Below, in pieces: positions 31,280 through 42,004 of a stretch of 64,000 bases of DNA. Every line of letters starts with the position of its first letter. The stretch's first letter is position 1. Source of the stretch: Prorocentrum cordatum. Lineage: Eukaryota; Sar; Dinophyceae; Prorocentrales; Prorocentraceae. Below the pieces are notes generated by a model, which was not told where the DNA came from, searched no databases, and was given only the letters and a program-made list of their open reading frames with translations. The stretch spans positions 62,001 through 126,000 of the forward strand of contig CAUYUJ010014632.1 of assembly GCA_963575745.1 (NCBI GenBank), given 5' to 3'. Both the position numbers and the translations under genes were made by a program.

Positions 31280-32700
31280 AGTACCACCCCTCCCGCACCA
31301 AGAGGCTCCGAGGAGGCCTCCAAGAGGCCCCAAGGGGCGCAGAAGAGGCCCCCAAGAAGCCCCAAGAGGCTCCCAAGAGACCCCCAAGAGGCCCTCTAGT
31401 GGCCCCAAGAGGCCCAAGAGGCCCCCAAGAAGCCCCAAGAGGCGCCCAAGAGGCCCCCAGAAGTCCCAGCCAACCACGAGATCCCAACCAGCATCCATGA
31501 GGCCTCTGACCCACCACCCACGCACGGTGGCGGGATAGGCCGACGGCCACTGGATCCGCCGCCCCCTGTGGTCTTGCCACAGGGGTGCACGGCGTGCTGG
31601 ATGTTTCAGGTTTTGGTTTTGGTTCTTTTTCTAAAAGAACTCCCCAGTGGGCTTCGGCCCGTCCCGCCGGCCACCCGCAAGTTTCCGAAAATCCATCTGT
31701 CAATGCCTTTGTTGCCCCAACTTGGCCCAAGATGGCCTCCAAGACGGCCAAGATGGCCCAAGATGGCCTCCAAGATGCTTCCAAGACGGCCAAGATGGCC
31801 TCCAAGACGGGTAAGATGGCTCCAAGATGCACCCAAGACGGCCCAAGATGGCCTCAAGATGGTCTAAGACGGCCCAAAAGGCCCGCAAAAGGCCTCCAAG
31901 ACGGCCCAAGAGCCCTCCAAGACGCCCTCCAGGAAGGCCCGAATAGGTTAAAATCATTGATTTTCCTTAGGTTTTTCAAGGATTTTGGCATGTTCTTCGT
32001 TTCAGCTCTCCGACGGCCCAAGACGGCCCAAGAGGTCCCCAACATCGCCCCAACAGCACCCAAGAGACCTCCAAGATGGCCCCATGACGGCCCAAGAGGC
32101 CCCCAAGAAGGCCCCAAGAGGGCCTCAAGACGGCCCAAGAGGCCTCCAAGACGCCCAAGATGGCCTCCAAGACGGCCAAGATGGCCCAAGATGGCCTCCA
32201 AGATGCCTCCAAGACGGCCAAGATGGCCTCCAAGACGGGTAAGATGGCTCCAAGATGCACCCAAGACGGTCCAAGATGGCCTCAAGATGGTCTCAGACGG
32301 CCCAAAAGGCCGGCAAAAGGCCTCCAAGACGGCCCAAGAGCCCTCCAAGACGCCCTCCAGGAAGGCCCGAATAGGTTAAAATCATTGATTTTCCTCAGGT
32401 GTTTGAAGGATTTTGGCATGTTCTTCTTTTCAGCTCTCCGACGGCCCCAGACGGCCCATGAGGTCCCCAACATCGCCCCAACAGCACCCAAGAGGCCTCC
32501 AAGATGGCCCCATGACGGCCCAAGAGGCCCCCAAGAAGGCCCCAAGAGGGCCTCAAGACGGCCCAAGAGGCCTCCAAGACGCCCAAGATGGCCTCCAAGA
32601 CGGCGTCAGGCAGAACAGGAAGGCCGCAAGGCATCCAAAGAGGCCCCCAAGATGCTTCCAAGACCGCACATGTGGCCCAATATAAACCCAGAGTAGCCAA
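31280..32700 (+). repeat. CCAAGATGGCCTCCAAGACGGCC array with 428-bp units
   Basis: Dense 9-12 base units. A 428-base block, including AAAATCATTGATTTTCCT, GGATTTTGGCATGTTCTTC and TCAGCTCTCCGACGGCCC, occurs at about 31950 and 32378. Confidence 0.85.
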
Positions 32701-34080
32701 AAAGGCACTCAAGAGACCTCCTCCTCCATTCCCCCCCTTCCTATCTCTCCTCTCCTCCCCGTCCTCCCCCACGTGTTCCCCGAAGGCTGTAAAGACCGAT
32801 TCGGGGAACATATGGCCCAATAACTTGGCAGACCTCTGGCCACAGCAGTCGGCCGCATCGGCGCTTCCGAAAGGGCAGGGGGCGGCGGTGATTCGCCGTA
32901 GGCGTCTTCGATAAATGCTGAGTGAGAGGAGGGGAGGGAAAAAGAGAGGAGGGACGAGGGCGAAGAAGGATCACATCAGTCGGAGCGCCCCGGATCGGCG
33001 GCACTGGCCGAAGGCCACTACAATACCAGAATTCAGCTCGATCTAGCTTAGTTGACATCGACTTACATAGGTGTGCCGTCAGTGTATATGGCTTGACCCC
33101 CCGAATCACTGGAAAGGGGTCGTCAAATCCCCTTCGAAACCCATGGGGGCCATCTCTGCCATCCTGCTGCACAATGTCATGCTCGAGGCCGCTCGAGGGT
33201 ACCTCACAAGGCCTATAAGGCTGCCCAGACGCAAGAACACTGCGGTGGAAGTGTGGATGCGGCCCCACACAAGCTCAACACATTCCCAGTCATCTGATAT
33301 TGTGACATAAGCACGCAGTCGTTCTGTACTATCGAATCACATTCAAGCGTAATCAGGCCTCTGCCAAACTTCTCCTGAAGCGACCCGTGATCTCCTCCTC
33401 CTCCTGCTCCTCCTCACAACGCCAAGCAGAAGTCTCTGGAAGTATCTGGAGTTCTCCAAAGGCCCGGAAGTAACGAAACGTCCAACCAGCGCGGCTGAAA
33501 ATTGGTGAAACCAGACCACCAATGGATAATGTGTTCAGTCCGCGGGCCCCGTAACGGGCTCTCGACCCCATCGCTGGGACAATTTTCGTCCACGATGGCC
33601 ACAGGGCCCGAGAATAAACAAAAATAATCACGAGTCTTATTTTGATTGAAAGACATTCGCGATAAATCCCCATTGCTGGGGAGCCCTCACCTCAGTAATT
33701 AGCGTCACGCTTTGCGCATCCTCAGACAAGGACCCTTCTCCAAGGCGCCGCGGGCGCAAACTGTGACTCACCGGCCCCCAGCCCTCCCGGCATCGCCCAT
33801 GGTCGCCAAGGACCAAAGGAAAAATACACATGCTTGAGGAGGCAGAGTGAGCCGGCATCGAACAGGGAAATCGGATCGAACCGAAAAATGCGTCGGACTA
33901 GGCTTCCGTGGCAGGAAATCGAAGCAGCATCGGATCGGGCGCCCAAACATGCACATGAGTGCCAACGCCATGGAAGCACAGAGCCGCATCGGACCGTCAA
34001 GACATCCGAATCGAGCCAGATGGGGCCCGCCAGAATCGATATCGCACCCGATGGGCTCAGGTAGCAATGGGCCCCATAAA
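32700..34080. other. Unassigned stretch of moderate GC
   Basis: Open frames on both strands near 32740-33310 lack known motifs and GC3 bias. Nothing else is recognised. Confidence 0.4.
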
Positions 34081-34084
34081 TGGC

Positions 34085-34320
34085 GCCCGAATTATCCGGG
34101 GTAACTCGGGCCCGGTAATTCGGGTTTGGATTCTCGAAAAACGAACCCGACTGAGCCCTGACCCGACTTACCCCTGATGACTTGGGGCTCTGGACGCCCG
34201 AATTATCTGGGGTAACTCGGGCCGGGGGCAACTCGGGTTCGGATTCTCGAAAAAACGAACCCGAGTTAGCCCTGACCCGATCCACCCCTGAAGACTCGGG
34301 GTTCTGGCATAACGTCACCC
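34085..34320 (+). repeat. ~117-bp tandem duplication rich in AACTCGGG
   Basis: Two units each carry CGCCCGAATTATC(C/T)GGGG, GGATTCTCGAAAAA, CGAACCCGA and CACCCCTGA-like blocks in the same order. Confidence 0.7.
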
Positions 34321-34361
34321 GCACCGTCCCCCCCGGCACCGCCCACTTGTCGCGAGGGTCG

Positions 34362-34585
34362 AGGATATTCTGACCCGGGTCAATCCAGACCCGCGTCAGC
34401 AGGAAACCAAAAACTGCAATGCAGGAAAAATAACTGCAGCGAAGGTTTTCGCAAACCCGGGTCAGCCAATAGGCGCGGCCGCCTCGCGGCCACGAGCGGC
34501 TCGCCAACCCGGGTCAGCCAGAGGGGGTCTTCGCAGGATCCTGCAGGATCCGGCGCCCTGGCTGACCCCCGTCTGCACTGACCCC
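34362..34585 (+). repeat. AACCCGGGTCAGCC dispersed repeat, copy 1
   Basis: About 90% identical over 220 bases to 43488-43722. Contains three GGGTCAGCC units, GCGGCCGCC and a GCAGGATCCTGCAGGATCC palindrome. Confidence 0.82.
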
Positions 34586-35261
34586 CGTCTCGAGGCTCCC
34601 GAGAGGGTATGGGAGCGCAAGCCCGGCCCCTGGGCCCATGGAGGGGCCCGCGCGCACCGGAAACCGTGGACGAACTTCGGAGGCCGCCTCGCCTTTCTTC
34701 GAATGGGGCCCAGGGGCACACCAATACATAGACACACGCGTCCCAGGAGGCCCCATATTCTTCCACATTTTTTCTACAGCTCCGTCTTCCCCCCCCCCCC
34801 CCCACACACTTCCCCCCTTAGTTCTCGTCTTCTCGGGGGAGATCGACGACTCTTTGTCTCTCTGTGTGTGCATGTTTCCTCCCACTCGCCGGCTCGGCCG
34901 CTCGCTTTCGGTTAACCGGCCCACCGCTTTCGGTTAATTCGTCTTCGGCCCACCGCTTTCGGTTAATTCGTCTTTGCGCGCCCCGCTCCGACTGGACTCG
35001 CCGCTGGCGCGCTCGCTTGCGGCCGCTGACTGAAAAGTTCGTATGTTTCCCCCTCCTGACCCATGGCGCACGGGGGGATTTGGCGGCGCGCACAAGGGGG
35101 TGGAGGGAGGGGGGATCGCTTCTTAGAAGGAGGCTGCTTCTTAGGAGGCGCCGGCCTTACATCTACACATAGGGCCCGCACCTTCTAAGAAGTAGGGGTC
35201 CTTCTAAGAAGCCCTCCCCCCTCCCCCCACCCCCCTTTGCGCGTGGCTGAGGGATGGCGCC

Positions 35262-35425
35262 AGGGGTCGGGAGCGGCCAAGAGGGGGGTGTCCAAGAGGG
35301 GGGGGGTGCAAATCATGACCGGCGGCATGTGCGCGGCCCAGCGGGGGGGCCGGGGACGTAATGAATCAAGAAGAGGCGCCGTGAGATCTGGGGGATATCA
35401 TGGCCCCCGCCATGATATCCCCCCC
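35262..35425 (+). repeat. Dispersed repeat with GGATATCATGGC hairpin, copy 1
   Basis: Ends in a perfect stem GGGGGATATCATGGC, loop CCCC, GCCATGATATCCCCC (35390-35423). The body CCAAGAGGGG..AGAAGAGGCGCCGTGAGATC matches 58810-58982. Confidence 0.8.
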
Positions 35426-35514
35426 CCCTAGTCATCACCCCCCCTCCTTTCCGCCCCCGATGGCTGAGGGATGGCGCCAGGGGGGGGGGAGCTGCGGGGG
35501 GGGGGGGGGGGAGA

Positions 35515-35640
35515 GCTGCGGGAGAGGAGGAGGAGGAGGAGGAGGAGGGGGAGGAGGAAGGAGGAGGGAGGAGGGGAGGAGGAGGAGGAGGAGGGGGAGG
35601 AGGAGGAAGAGGAGGAGGAGGAGGAGGAGGAGGAGGAGCC
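35515..35640 (+). repeat. (GGA)n microsatellite
   Basis: GGAGGAGG tract following a G-rich run (35480-35510). Confidence 0.92.
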
Positions 35641-35758
35641 TCGGGCCCCTCCTGGGGCGCGTCTGGATCAGGAGCTCGGGGCGGATCCCGCCGTGGCGAC
35701 GCGGGGCTCCCAGGAGACCTAGCTTGACGAGCGCGCTCCACCACGGGGCAGTTTTTCA

Positions 35759-35895
35759 TACGTGGGACGTGTAACAATATAGGATGTAGAATTACGAATA
35801 AAAGTACGCATAAACTCATAATTGTTTTTAATACAAAGTCCCTGCATTTGTAGTACATGATCCGCACGCGGAGCATGTATTACAAACGGCACTGC
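35759..35895 (+). repeat. Dispersed repeat with TACATGATCCGCACGCGG hairpin, copy 1
   Basis: Shares GTTTTTAATACAAAGTCCCT, GCAT, then the palindrome ACATGATCCGCACGCGGAGC, ATGTATTA with 63107-63266. Confidence 0.7.
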
Positions 35896-36159
35896 ACTTG
35901 CAAAGTAACTACTCGCAAATGGCCTGGATCCCCCGCGGGGGATCTACGAAAAATCACATCAAAGCAGACAGGTGCTTTTGTCGGACGTTTGCGAGTGGGC
36001 ACTTTGCGAGCAGTGGAACGCGCTCGGCGTTCAAAGGCGAAGATGAGACAGGGCGGCGGTGCCTGCAGAAAAAAACAGATACAGCATCGCGAATGACCAC
36101 GGCTGGAGCCCCAGACCCATCATCTTGCTGCAGCTTTTAGCCCCGCCCAGCGCTCAAAA

Positions 36160-36345
36160 GAATGCAACGCCCCGATCTCCGGGGATGTTGCAGACCCCCG
36201 ACATCGTGATTTGCTTCAGGACGTGGACCCTAGAAGTGCTCGATCCATTCTCCAGGATCAGCTGCTCATCCTGAGTCGGTTGTTGACGGTGCTAGGGTCC
36301 GGTGAGAGCCCCTAGAGGCCGAACCCAGCAAAAGACCGCCCCTTT
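36160..36345 (+). repeat. Family V dispersed repeat, copy 2
   Basis: CGACATCGTGATTTGCTTCA, CCTAGAAGTGCTCGATCCAT, TCCTGAGTCGGTTG and GAGCCCCTAGAGGCC line up with 39345-39535. Confidence 0.55.
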
Positions 36346-36539
36346 GTTCGCCACGAATATGTATGCACAGACACCCTCCGACGAACTCTTGCATGTACCT
36401 GTCATGGAAGGCGGCGGTGTACAGAATCGCTGGCTCTCGGTGGCGACTTATGCACCGCCACCCGTCCCCGAGGCCCAGGAACAATCCATTGGAGGGTGTC
36501 CGTGGATATCTTTTTGTGGCGGACGTTGCAAGTAAGTTT

Positions 36540-36698
36540 AGGTCGGGCATGTACCCCCACGGGCGGATTCTGCACGAAACGATATAGCATAGCCCAAGCA
36601 AATGCCAACATAGCAAAACAAACTAATCAACCCTTCGCCCCCTGACTATGCCTGACCAATGTTGAACATTCCTCCTGTAGAGGCACGTGCCCGCCTTA
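36540..36698. mobile_element. Family C element, copy 6
   Basis: Left end AGGTCGGGCATGTACCCCCA and right end ATTCCTCCTGTAGAGGCACG, TGCCCGCCTT. It carries TTGAACATTCC, as in the fragment at 10675. Confidence 0.8.
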
Positions 36699-37008
36699 AG
36701 ACCAAGGTCATTTTGGGTGACCCAAAAGGGGGTCCAGCTGAAGGGGGTGGTGCAATCTATGTAGGGCAATTGTACTGCAAATGTGTTTCGCCGGAGAACT
36801 GTATTGCATTGTATTGCGAGTCATGTAATGCACGCGAAAAGCCAGCAATGCATCTGCGCTCTGGAATGTCTTGCACGCCCCAAGCGTATTGCAACCCCTC
36901 GAACCTATTGCACCACACCTATTGCACCACCCCCTTGTCGTTGGACCCCCTTTTGGGATAACCCGAGGTCATGACCCGAGGGGATGCCGGGCCAGGGGAG
37001 GGCGCCCG

Positions 37009-37102
37009 CCAGCTCCGCTCCCCGCCAGCAGCGGCGCACGTGCTCGCCATCGCAGCGGGCGTCGTGCAGCAGCACGCACTCGGCGTCCGCTCCGCAGGCG
37101 GC
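37009..37102 (-). CDS. Exon of DUF3431-like gene, N-terminal region
   Basis: The frame reads AACGADAECVLLHDARC, then DGEHVRRCWRGAEL, with almost only GC-ending codons. Acceptor CTCGAG|GCCGCC matches donor GCCGAG|GCTCTG of the exon at 39572-39731; both are in phase 0 and share CGAGGC. The frame stays open to about 36969 (PWPGIPSGHDLG), where a GT site also exists, so the 3' edge is open. I do not recognise a domain here; membership rests on strand, order and junction style. Confidence 0.4.
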
Positions 37103-37134
37103 CTCGAGGACGAGAACGAGGCCACGACGACGCG

Positions 37135-37307
37135 GAGCCAAGACGAGGACCACACCGGGGGAGCACACATCGAGAACCTCTGAGATCCGGCGGTATACGG
37201 AGGATGCCTCGGGCGCCGCGGCCTCCTCAAAGCGTTCCGGGAGGCTCTGTGAGAGCGTTCCGGAACGCTCTGGGACGGACTTATCCTCACCCTAGCCCCG
37301 CCCGACA
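37135..37307 (+). repeat. Family J palindromic element, copy 5
   Basis: Contains GGGCGCCGCGGCC, then GAGAGCGTTCCGGAACGCTC, then ATCCTCACCCTAGCCCCGCC. It lies just upstream of the exon at 37009-37102. Confidence 0.72.
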
Positions 37308-37589
37308 TGACACGGTTGGCTCAGGGTGCGCTCCTAACTTCACTCGCTCCTGCAGCCCGTGAGAAGCATGAGGAAAGCATGGGGAACCCCAAGGAAACTT
37401 GGAACAGACTTGCTATCATTACAGTCGGACTTGATTGGACAGGACGCGCGAGAGGACACGGACACAAGACCCTTCCAAGGGCCACATTGCCACAGGAATG
37501 TAGGAGGCATGGGTCGCGAGATACAGGACACAAAGGTACTCTTGATTTGGCAGGGCCGACATACTAATCAGGGCCGACTGTAAAGGAGC

Positions 37590-37760
37590 AAGAAAACGGC
37601 ATGAACCACGAAACTTTGGGAGGTCCGCGCGGAATTCTTGGCTCTGCGCTGGATCCCCCCTCCCTGGAGCGCGGAGCGCGCCAGGGGCGGCGCCGCCAGG
37701 GGGGGCCCGTCTCTCACTCGAGAAACCCGCGCGGAGCTCCAAGCGTTTATGTTTGCTCTC
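37590..37760. mobile_element. Family D fold-back element, copy 3
   Basis: Arms AGGTCCGCGCGGAATTCTTG and CGCGCGGAGCTCCAAGCGTT flank a GGCGGCGCCGCCAGG centre. A long TCC tract begins at the right edge. Confidence 0.75.
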
Positions 37761-37935
37761 CTCCTCCTAACTCCTCCTCCTCCTGCTCTCCTCCCCCTCC
37801 TCCTCCTCCTCCTCCTCCTCCCTCCCCCTTCCTCCTCCCTCTCCTCCCCTCCTCCTCTCCTCCCTCCCTCCTCCTCCTCCTCCTCCTCCTCCTCCTCCTC
37901 CTCCTCCTCCGCCTCCTCCTCCTCCTCCTCTGCGA
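37758..37935 (+). repeat. (TCC)n microsatellite
   Basis: Nearly pure TCC with CCCTCC variants, beginning at the edge of fold-back copy 3. Confidence 0.93.
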
Positions 37936-38161
37936 TCGACCCCCAGAAACTCAACCCACTCGCGGGGACCGGCTTTCCTCCCGAGTCGTTCTTGACGGTC
38001 CTCGGACCCAGCGAAGACCCGAGAGCGCGGAACACAACGCGAAAACCTCTTGTCCTGACTCGCTCGATCCGCTGGAGCACTCCGGGCCTCCTGCCCTTCC
38101 GAGCTCGCGCCCCAGAGTAGGGAGCCCTCCTCCCTCCTCCCTCCTCCCTCCTCCCTCCTCC

Positions 38162-38290
38162 TACGCGCCCAGCTATGTACATGAACACGGCCCCTCGATC
38201 CGCGAGACCTGCCGCGCGATGCGAACACTCGCGCAATGCACACTCTCGAAACCAGCGTGGATTCATGTACGTGCACGTCCTTTTGTCGCT
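38162..38290. repeat. TGTACATGAA short inverted-end repeat, copy 2
   Basis: Sister copy of 24734-24861 (ATGTACATGAACACGGCCCC to GATTCATGTACGTGCACG). It lies 44 bases before a family A element. Confidence 0.65.
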
Positions 38291-38333
38291 CCTGACAGAG
38301 GGTGGAGGGAGAAGGGGCAGGCCTTCTCAACAG

Positions 38334-38523
38334 TCGGGCCGGGCGAAAGGGGGGGATAGCAAAAGGGGGGTGAGAATCAGCTGCTGATTTTCCTAACGTT
38401 TCCCGGCGCCGGGAGGCGCCCATGTATCGAGGAATGGGCCCGGCGGCGGGGCCGAAACCAGCTGCATGCAGCAGATTTCGTACCCCCCCCCCCTTCTCTA
38501 TCGCCCCCTTTCGTTCGGCCCGA
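38334..38523 (+). mobile_element. Family A hairpin element, copy 4
   Basis: Starts TCGGGCCGGGCGAAAGGG and ends TTTCGTTCGGCCCGA. Perfect 5-bp target duplication AACAG at 38329-38333 and 38524-38528. First unit of a repeated three-element order (see 38836 and 39085). Confidence 0.88.
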
Positions 38524-38835
38524 AACAGGCTCGAAGTCCCCGGCCTCCTGAGAAGCTCTCGAAGCCTCCGACACCCCCAACAAAAACCTCTCAGAAGGCG
38601 AGAAGGCTCCTGAGAAGTCCCGCCGCGTCCCGAGAAAGCCCTTCTCACTTCCCCACCTGGGCGTGCCGCCGAACATCGCTCCAAATGGGTCCCCGGAACC
38701 CTCCCAGGCTCCACCAGACGCGGCTTCTCGCCCCGGATATCGAACTCCAGGGGCCTCTGGGGGCCCGAAGACGGCCCCCAGAGGCCGACACCGAGGAAAA
38801 CCAGCCGAACCTCGCACCTGGAAGCGTCCCAGAAG

Positions 38836-39058
38836 GGGTAGGGGAAAATGTGGTCGGAAGATCGCGCCGCATCGCCGATTCTTCACCGATGCCTCGGCGA
38901 TGCGCGCGCCGGCGATGCACCGGCGATACACTGGCGACGTCGGCGATGCATCGGCGACGTCGGCGTGGAGAAAACCGGGCTCCATACATACCGAGGCGCA
39001 TCGCCAATGCATCGGCGATGCAGCGCGATCCTCCGACCCAATCTACCCCGACCCCATC
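38836..39058. mobile_element. CGATGCATCGG inverted-repeat element, copy 1
   Basis: Ends GGTCGGAAGATCGCGCCGCA and TGCAGCGCGATCCTCCGACC are inverted repeats. The centre is a self-complementary minisatellite of CGGCGATGCATCGGCGA units. Confidence 0.78.
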
Positions 39059-39084
39059 TAGGAGGCCTGGAACTAAAAGAATAA

Positions 39085-39250
39085 CAAAAAGCGTAAACAT
39101 GAACTTGTGGCGCTCCGCGCGGAATTCTGGATCTGCGCGTGACCCCATCCATAGCGCGCGGAGCGCGTCAGGGGCGGCGCCGGAGGCGCCGCTGGGGGGC
39201 CCCAGCGCGGATCCTAGAAATTCTCGCGGAGCGCAAGTAACTGTCCGCCT
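39085..39250. mobile_element. Family D fold-back element, copy 4
   Basis: Arms GTAAACATGAACTTGTGGCG, CTCCGCGCGGAATTC and GAAATTCTCGCGGAGCGCAA. Last of three elements in the order family A, CGATGCATCG element, family D. Confidence 0.75.
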
Positions 39251-39344
39251 TCTTTGACTAGAACCTTGAACCTCGAACCTTCTTCGACTCGAACCTTGTG
39301 CTTATGTTCATGTTTATGTGTTTCCTTCTTCGACTAGAACCCCA

Positions 39345-39535
39345 GAGATCCGATGTCGTGATTTTTCAATGCGCGGTCCCCAGAAGTCTCGACCCATTCC
39401 TCAGGACCTTTTTTTCATCCTAAGCCGTTTTTTGCCGGTCCCGGGGCCCGGCGAGGGCCCCTATGGAGGCCAAAAACTGCGAAAAGCCCCCGTCGTGATT
39501 TTTTCAATAATGACATTGGATCTCTGGGAACCTCG
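39345..39535 (+). repeat. Family V dispersed repeat, copy 3
   Basis: GATGTCGTGATTTTTCAATG, CCAGAAGTCTCGACCCATTC, CATCCTAAGCCGTTTTTTGC and GGCCCCTATGGAGGCC. It ends just before the exon at 39572. Confidence 0.55.
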
Positions 39536-39571
39536 AACCTCGATATTCGAACCTCGCCGCCGATGCAGAGC

Positions 39572-39731
39572 CTCGGCCGCGCCCAGGCTCGCCGGCGCGC
39601 TGTGGCACGCGCCCACCCAGGCGCCGCTGCTCACCCGTGGGCCGTCGCGGAAGGCCAGCGGCGGTCCCGCCGGGGGCCCCCCAGCGCCGGGCGCCCGGGC
39701 GGCGGGCGGCGCCGCGGCATCTCGCCCCATC
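39572..39731 (-). CDS. Exon of DUF3431-like gene, N-terminal region
   Basis: The frame reads MGRDAAAPPAARAPGAGG, then PLAFRDGPRVSSGAWVG, then ACHSAPASLGAAE, with very high GC3. The acceptor is CAGGAG|GATGGG, right beside a long TCC tract. The donor GCCGAG|GCTCTG is a GC donor joining in frame to 37102. The segment is rich in Ala, Pro and Gly, like a spacer between a membrane anchor and a catalytic domain, but that is inference. Whether the ATG inside is a start is unknown. Confidence 0.4.
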
Positions 39732-39732
39732 C

Positions 39733-39868
39733 TCCTGTTCCTCCTCCTCCTCCTCCTCTTCTTCCCTCCTCCTCCTTCTCCCTCTCCTCCTCCTCCTCCT
39801 CCTGCTCCTGCTCCTCCTCCTCCTCCTCCTCAATTCAATCCTCCTCCCCCTCCTCCTCCTCCTCTTCT

Positions 39869-39902
<34 letters not shown>

Positions 39903-40010
39903 TCTCCCTCTCCTCCTCCCCCTCCTGCTCCTGCTCCTGCTCCTCCTCAAGCCCATCCTCCTCCTCCTCCTCCTCCTCCTCCTCCTCCTCCTCCTCCTAC
40001 TCTTCTTCTT

Positions 40011-40042
<32 letters not shown>

Positions 40043-40370
40043 CCTGCTCCTGCTCCTGCTCCTCCTCCTCCTCCTCTTCCTCCTCCTCCTCAAGGGTCCC
40101 CTTCCCTCTCCTCCTCCTCCCCTCCTCCTCCTCGCTTCCCCCCCCCCTCCTCCCTCCCTCGTCCTTCCCTCCTCCTCCCTCCCTCCTCCTCCTATCCTCC
40201 TCCTCCTCCCTCCTCCTCCGCCTCCTCCTCCTCCTCCTCCTCTCCTCCTTCCCCTCCCTCCTCCTGCCCTCCGCCTCCTCCTCCTCCTCCTCGTCCTCTC
40301 CTCTTCCTCTGCTTCCTCCTGCTCCTCTCCTTTCCTCCTCCTCCTCCTCCCTAATCACAGATTCACCTGC
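39733..40370 (+). repeat. Long (TCC/TGC)n tract
   Basis: About 640 bases of TCC with CTGCTC and TTCCTC variants. It starts directly upstream (minus sense) of the exon at 39572-39731. Confidence 0.95.
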
Positions 40371-40839
40371 TCCAGCCCCTCCTCCCTGGAGTCCTCCCCC
40401 CCCCACCCGTCTAAGAGACAACTCCCAAAGAAGGGCGCGAGAGGCCAAAGACGTCCCTCCCGAGAACAAGCAACACAACAAGAAAACAGATGCTGGATGT
40501 GGGGCTCCACTTCTCCACCTGACGCCTCCAGCTCCCCCACCGACTCAACCTGCTTCTCGCCCTTCTCTCTCTCTCTCTCTGTATCTCTCTCTCCACCATG
40601 CATCCTGCCTCCTCTATTCCCCTTACCGCCGTCGTGCTGCCACAAGGAGTGGGGTGCAGTAAGGAGTGCACGCTCTCCTGCCCACTCCTGGCCTCGACCA
40701 GGAATGCGTTTCCCGAGCCAGGTCCACGGAACAACCTCAATACCAGAGCCCCACCTGAACCAACAGTGGTCCGCATCTCCGCTCCCACTCCGTCCTCTTG
40801 CACCGCCCCCCCTCCCGTCTCCCTGCTTCCTCCACCCTC

Positions 40840-40948
40840 CACCCTCCACCCTCCACCCTCCACCCTCCTCCTCCTCCACCCTCCACCCTTCACCCTCCTC
40901 CTCCTCCTCCTCCTCCTCCTCCTCCTCCTCCTCCTCCTCCTCCTCCTC
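40840..40948 (+). repeat. (CCACCCT)n and (TCC)n tract
   Basis: CCACCCTCCACCCTCCACCC heptamer-like units followed by TCC. Flanking 40375-40840 and 41040-41300 hold no recognised feature. Confidence 0.92.
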
Positions 40949-41313
40949 TTGTTTGACGTTGCGCAAACAAACTTGAGGCGTCCACCAGCTCCTCCTCCTT
41001 CTCCTCCTGCTCCTCCTCCTCCTCCGCCCGTCTCGTGCAACCTCCCAGACCTCTTCCATCCTACGGCTCCGCCCGCTCTTCCGACTCCTGCGCTCTGCCT
41101 GCTCATCCCGCTCCCCGTGCTCCTGCTCCTGCTCCTCCCTGGCTCTCCCCCATTCCCTTGCGGACTGGCCGCGCACTCCATCGCTCTGGACCTCCTCCCT
41201 CCTCTCGCAGAGCCCTCCCTCCTCGGCCTTCCCTCCGTCCCCCTGGAGGCTCCGAGGGTGCGAGAAAAACATGTGAAAACCTGAGACGACGCCCGGTCCC
41301 CGAAGACTACGGC

Positions 41314-41322
41314 CATGATTGA

Positions 41323-41385
<63 letters not shown>

Positions 41386-41440
41386 AACAGCGACAGCGCC
41401 GACGACGAGGACGACGACGATGACAACGACGACGGACTGG
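41314..41440 (+). repeat. (GAC)n microsatellite
   Basis: About 24 pure GAC units (41320-41385), then degenerate. Confidence 0.95.
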
Positions 41441-42004
41441 CCCCCCAATAACATATGTCCGAGGCCGAGGGGTCCGCCTGCCCCGTTCTCCTCCTCGCCC
41501 ACGCCCCCGTTTCCCTCCTCCTCCTCCTCCCCCTCCATCGAAGCCGTGCTCATATTCGAATCGACGCCTGGGACCCGCCCCGCCCCCCCCCCTCGCTCCC
41601 CACTGCAACGGGCACGCCACGATTCGCGCAGGTGCCGTCTGTGGACGACGAGCCACTCCTGGGCACTCCAAGACGGTGCCGGAACGAACCGCAGCGTGAC
41701 CAGCCTCCTCTCCCCCCCTCCCCCCTCTCGGGGGCGCGCAGACGTGGATTAGCGATCCATGGATGTGGCGCGCGGTCGCCAAATCCATGGATCGGGGGAG
41801 GTGCCCTCCCCAGAATGCGGCCGGTGCCGCCTCGTTCGCCGGCGGAATTCCGCGATTTCCCATGGAAGCGGGAACCGTCGCTCCTCCACGCCCCCTTCAT
41901 CCATGTTTGCGATCGCCTGAAAAACAGTGCCAGAACGAATCGCAGCGTGACCAGGCTTCTCCCACTCATCTCGGCGGCGGGCCCAGGGGGGAAATGAGAA
42001 GGAG

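Noticed and set aside
39318-41863. Open frames of 500-552 codons on both strands
   Set aside because: They translate TCC/GGA and GAC microsatellites (runs of Ser, Leu, Pro, Arg, Val) and overlap on opposite strands; no protein-like sequence outside the short exon at 39.6 kb.
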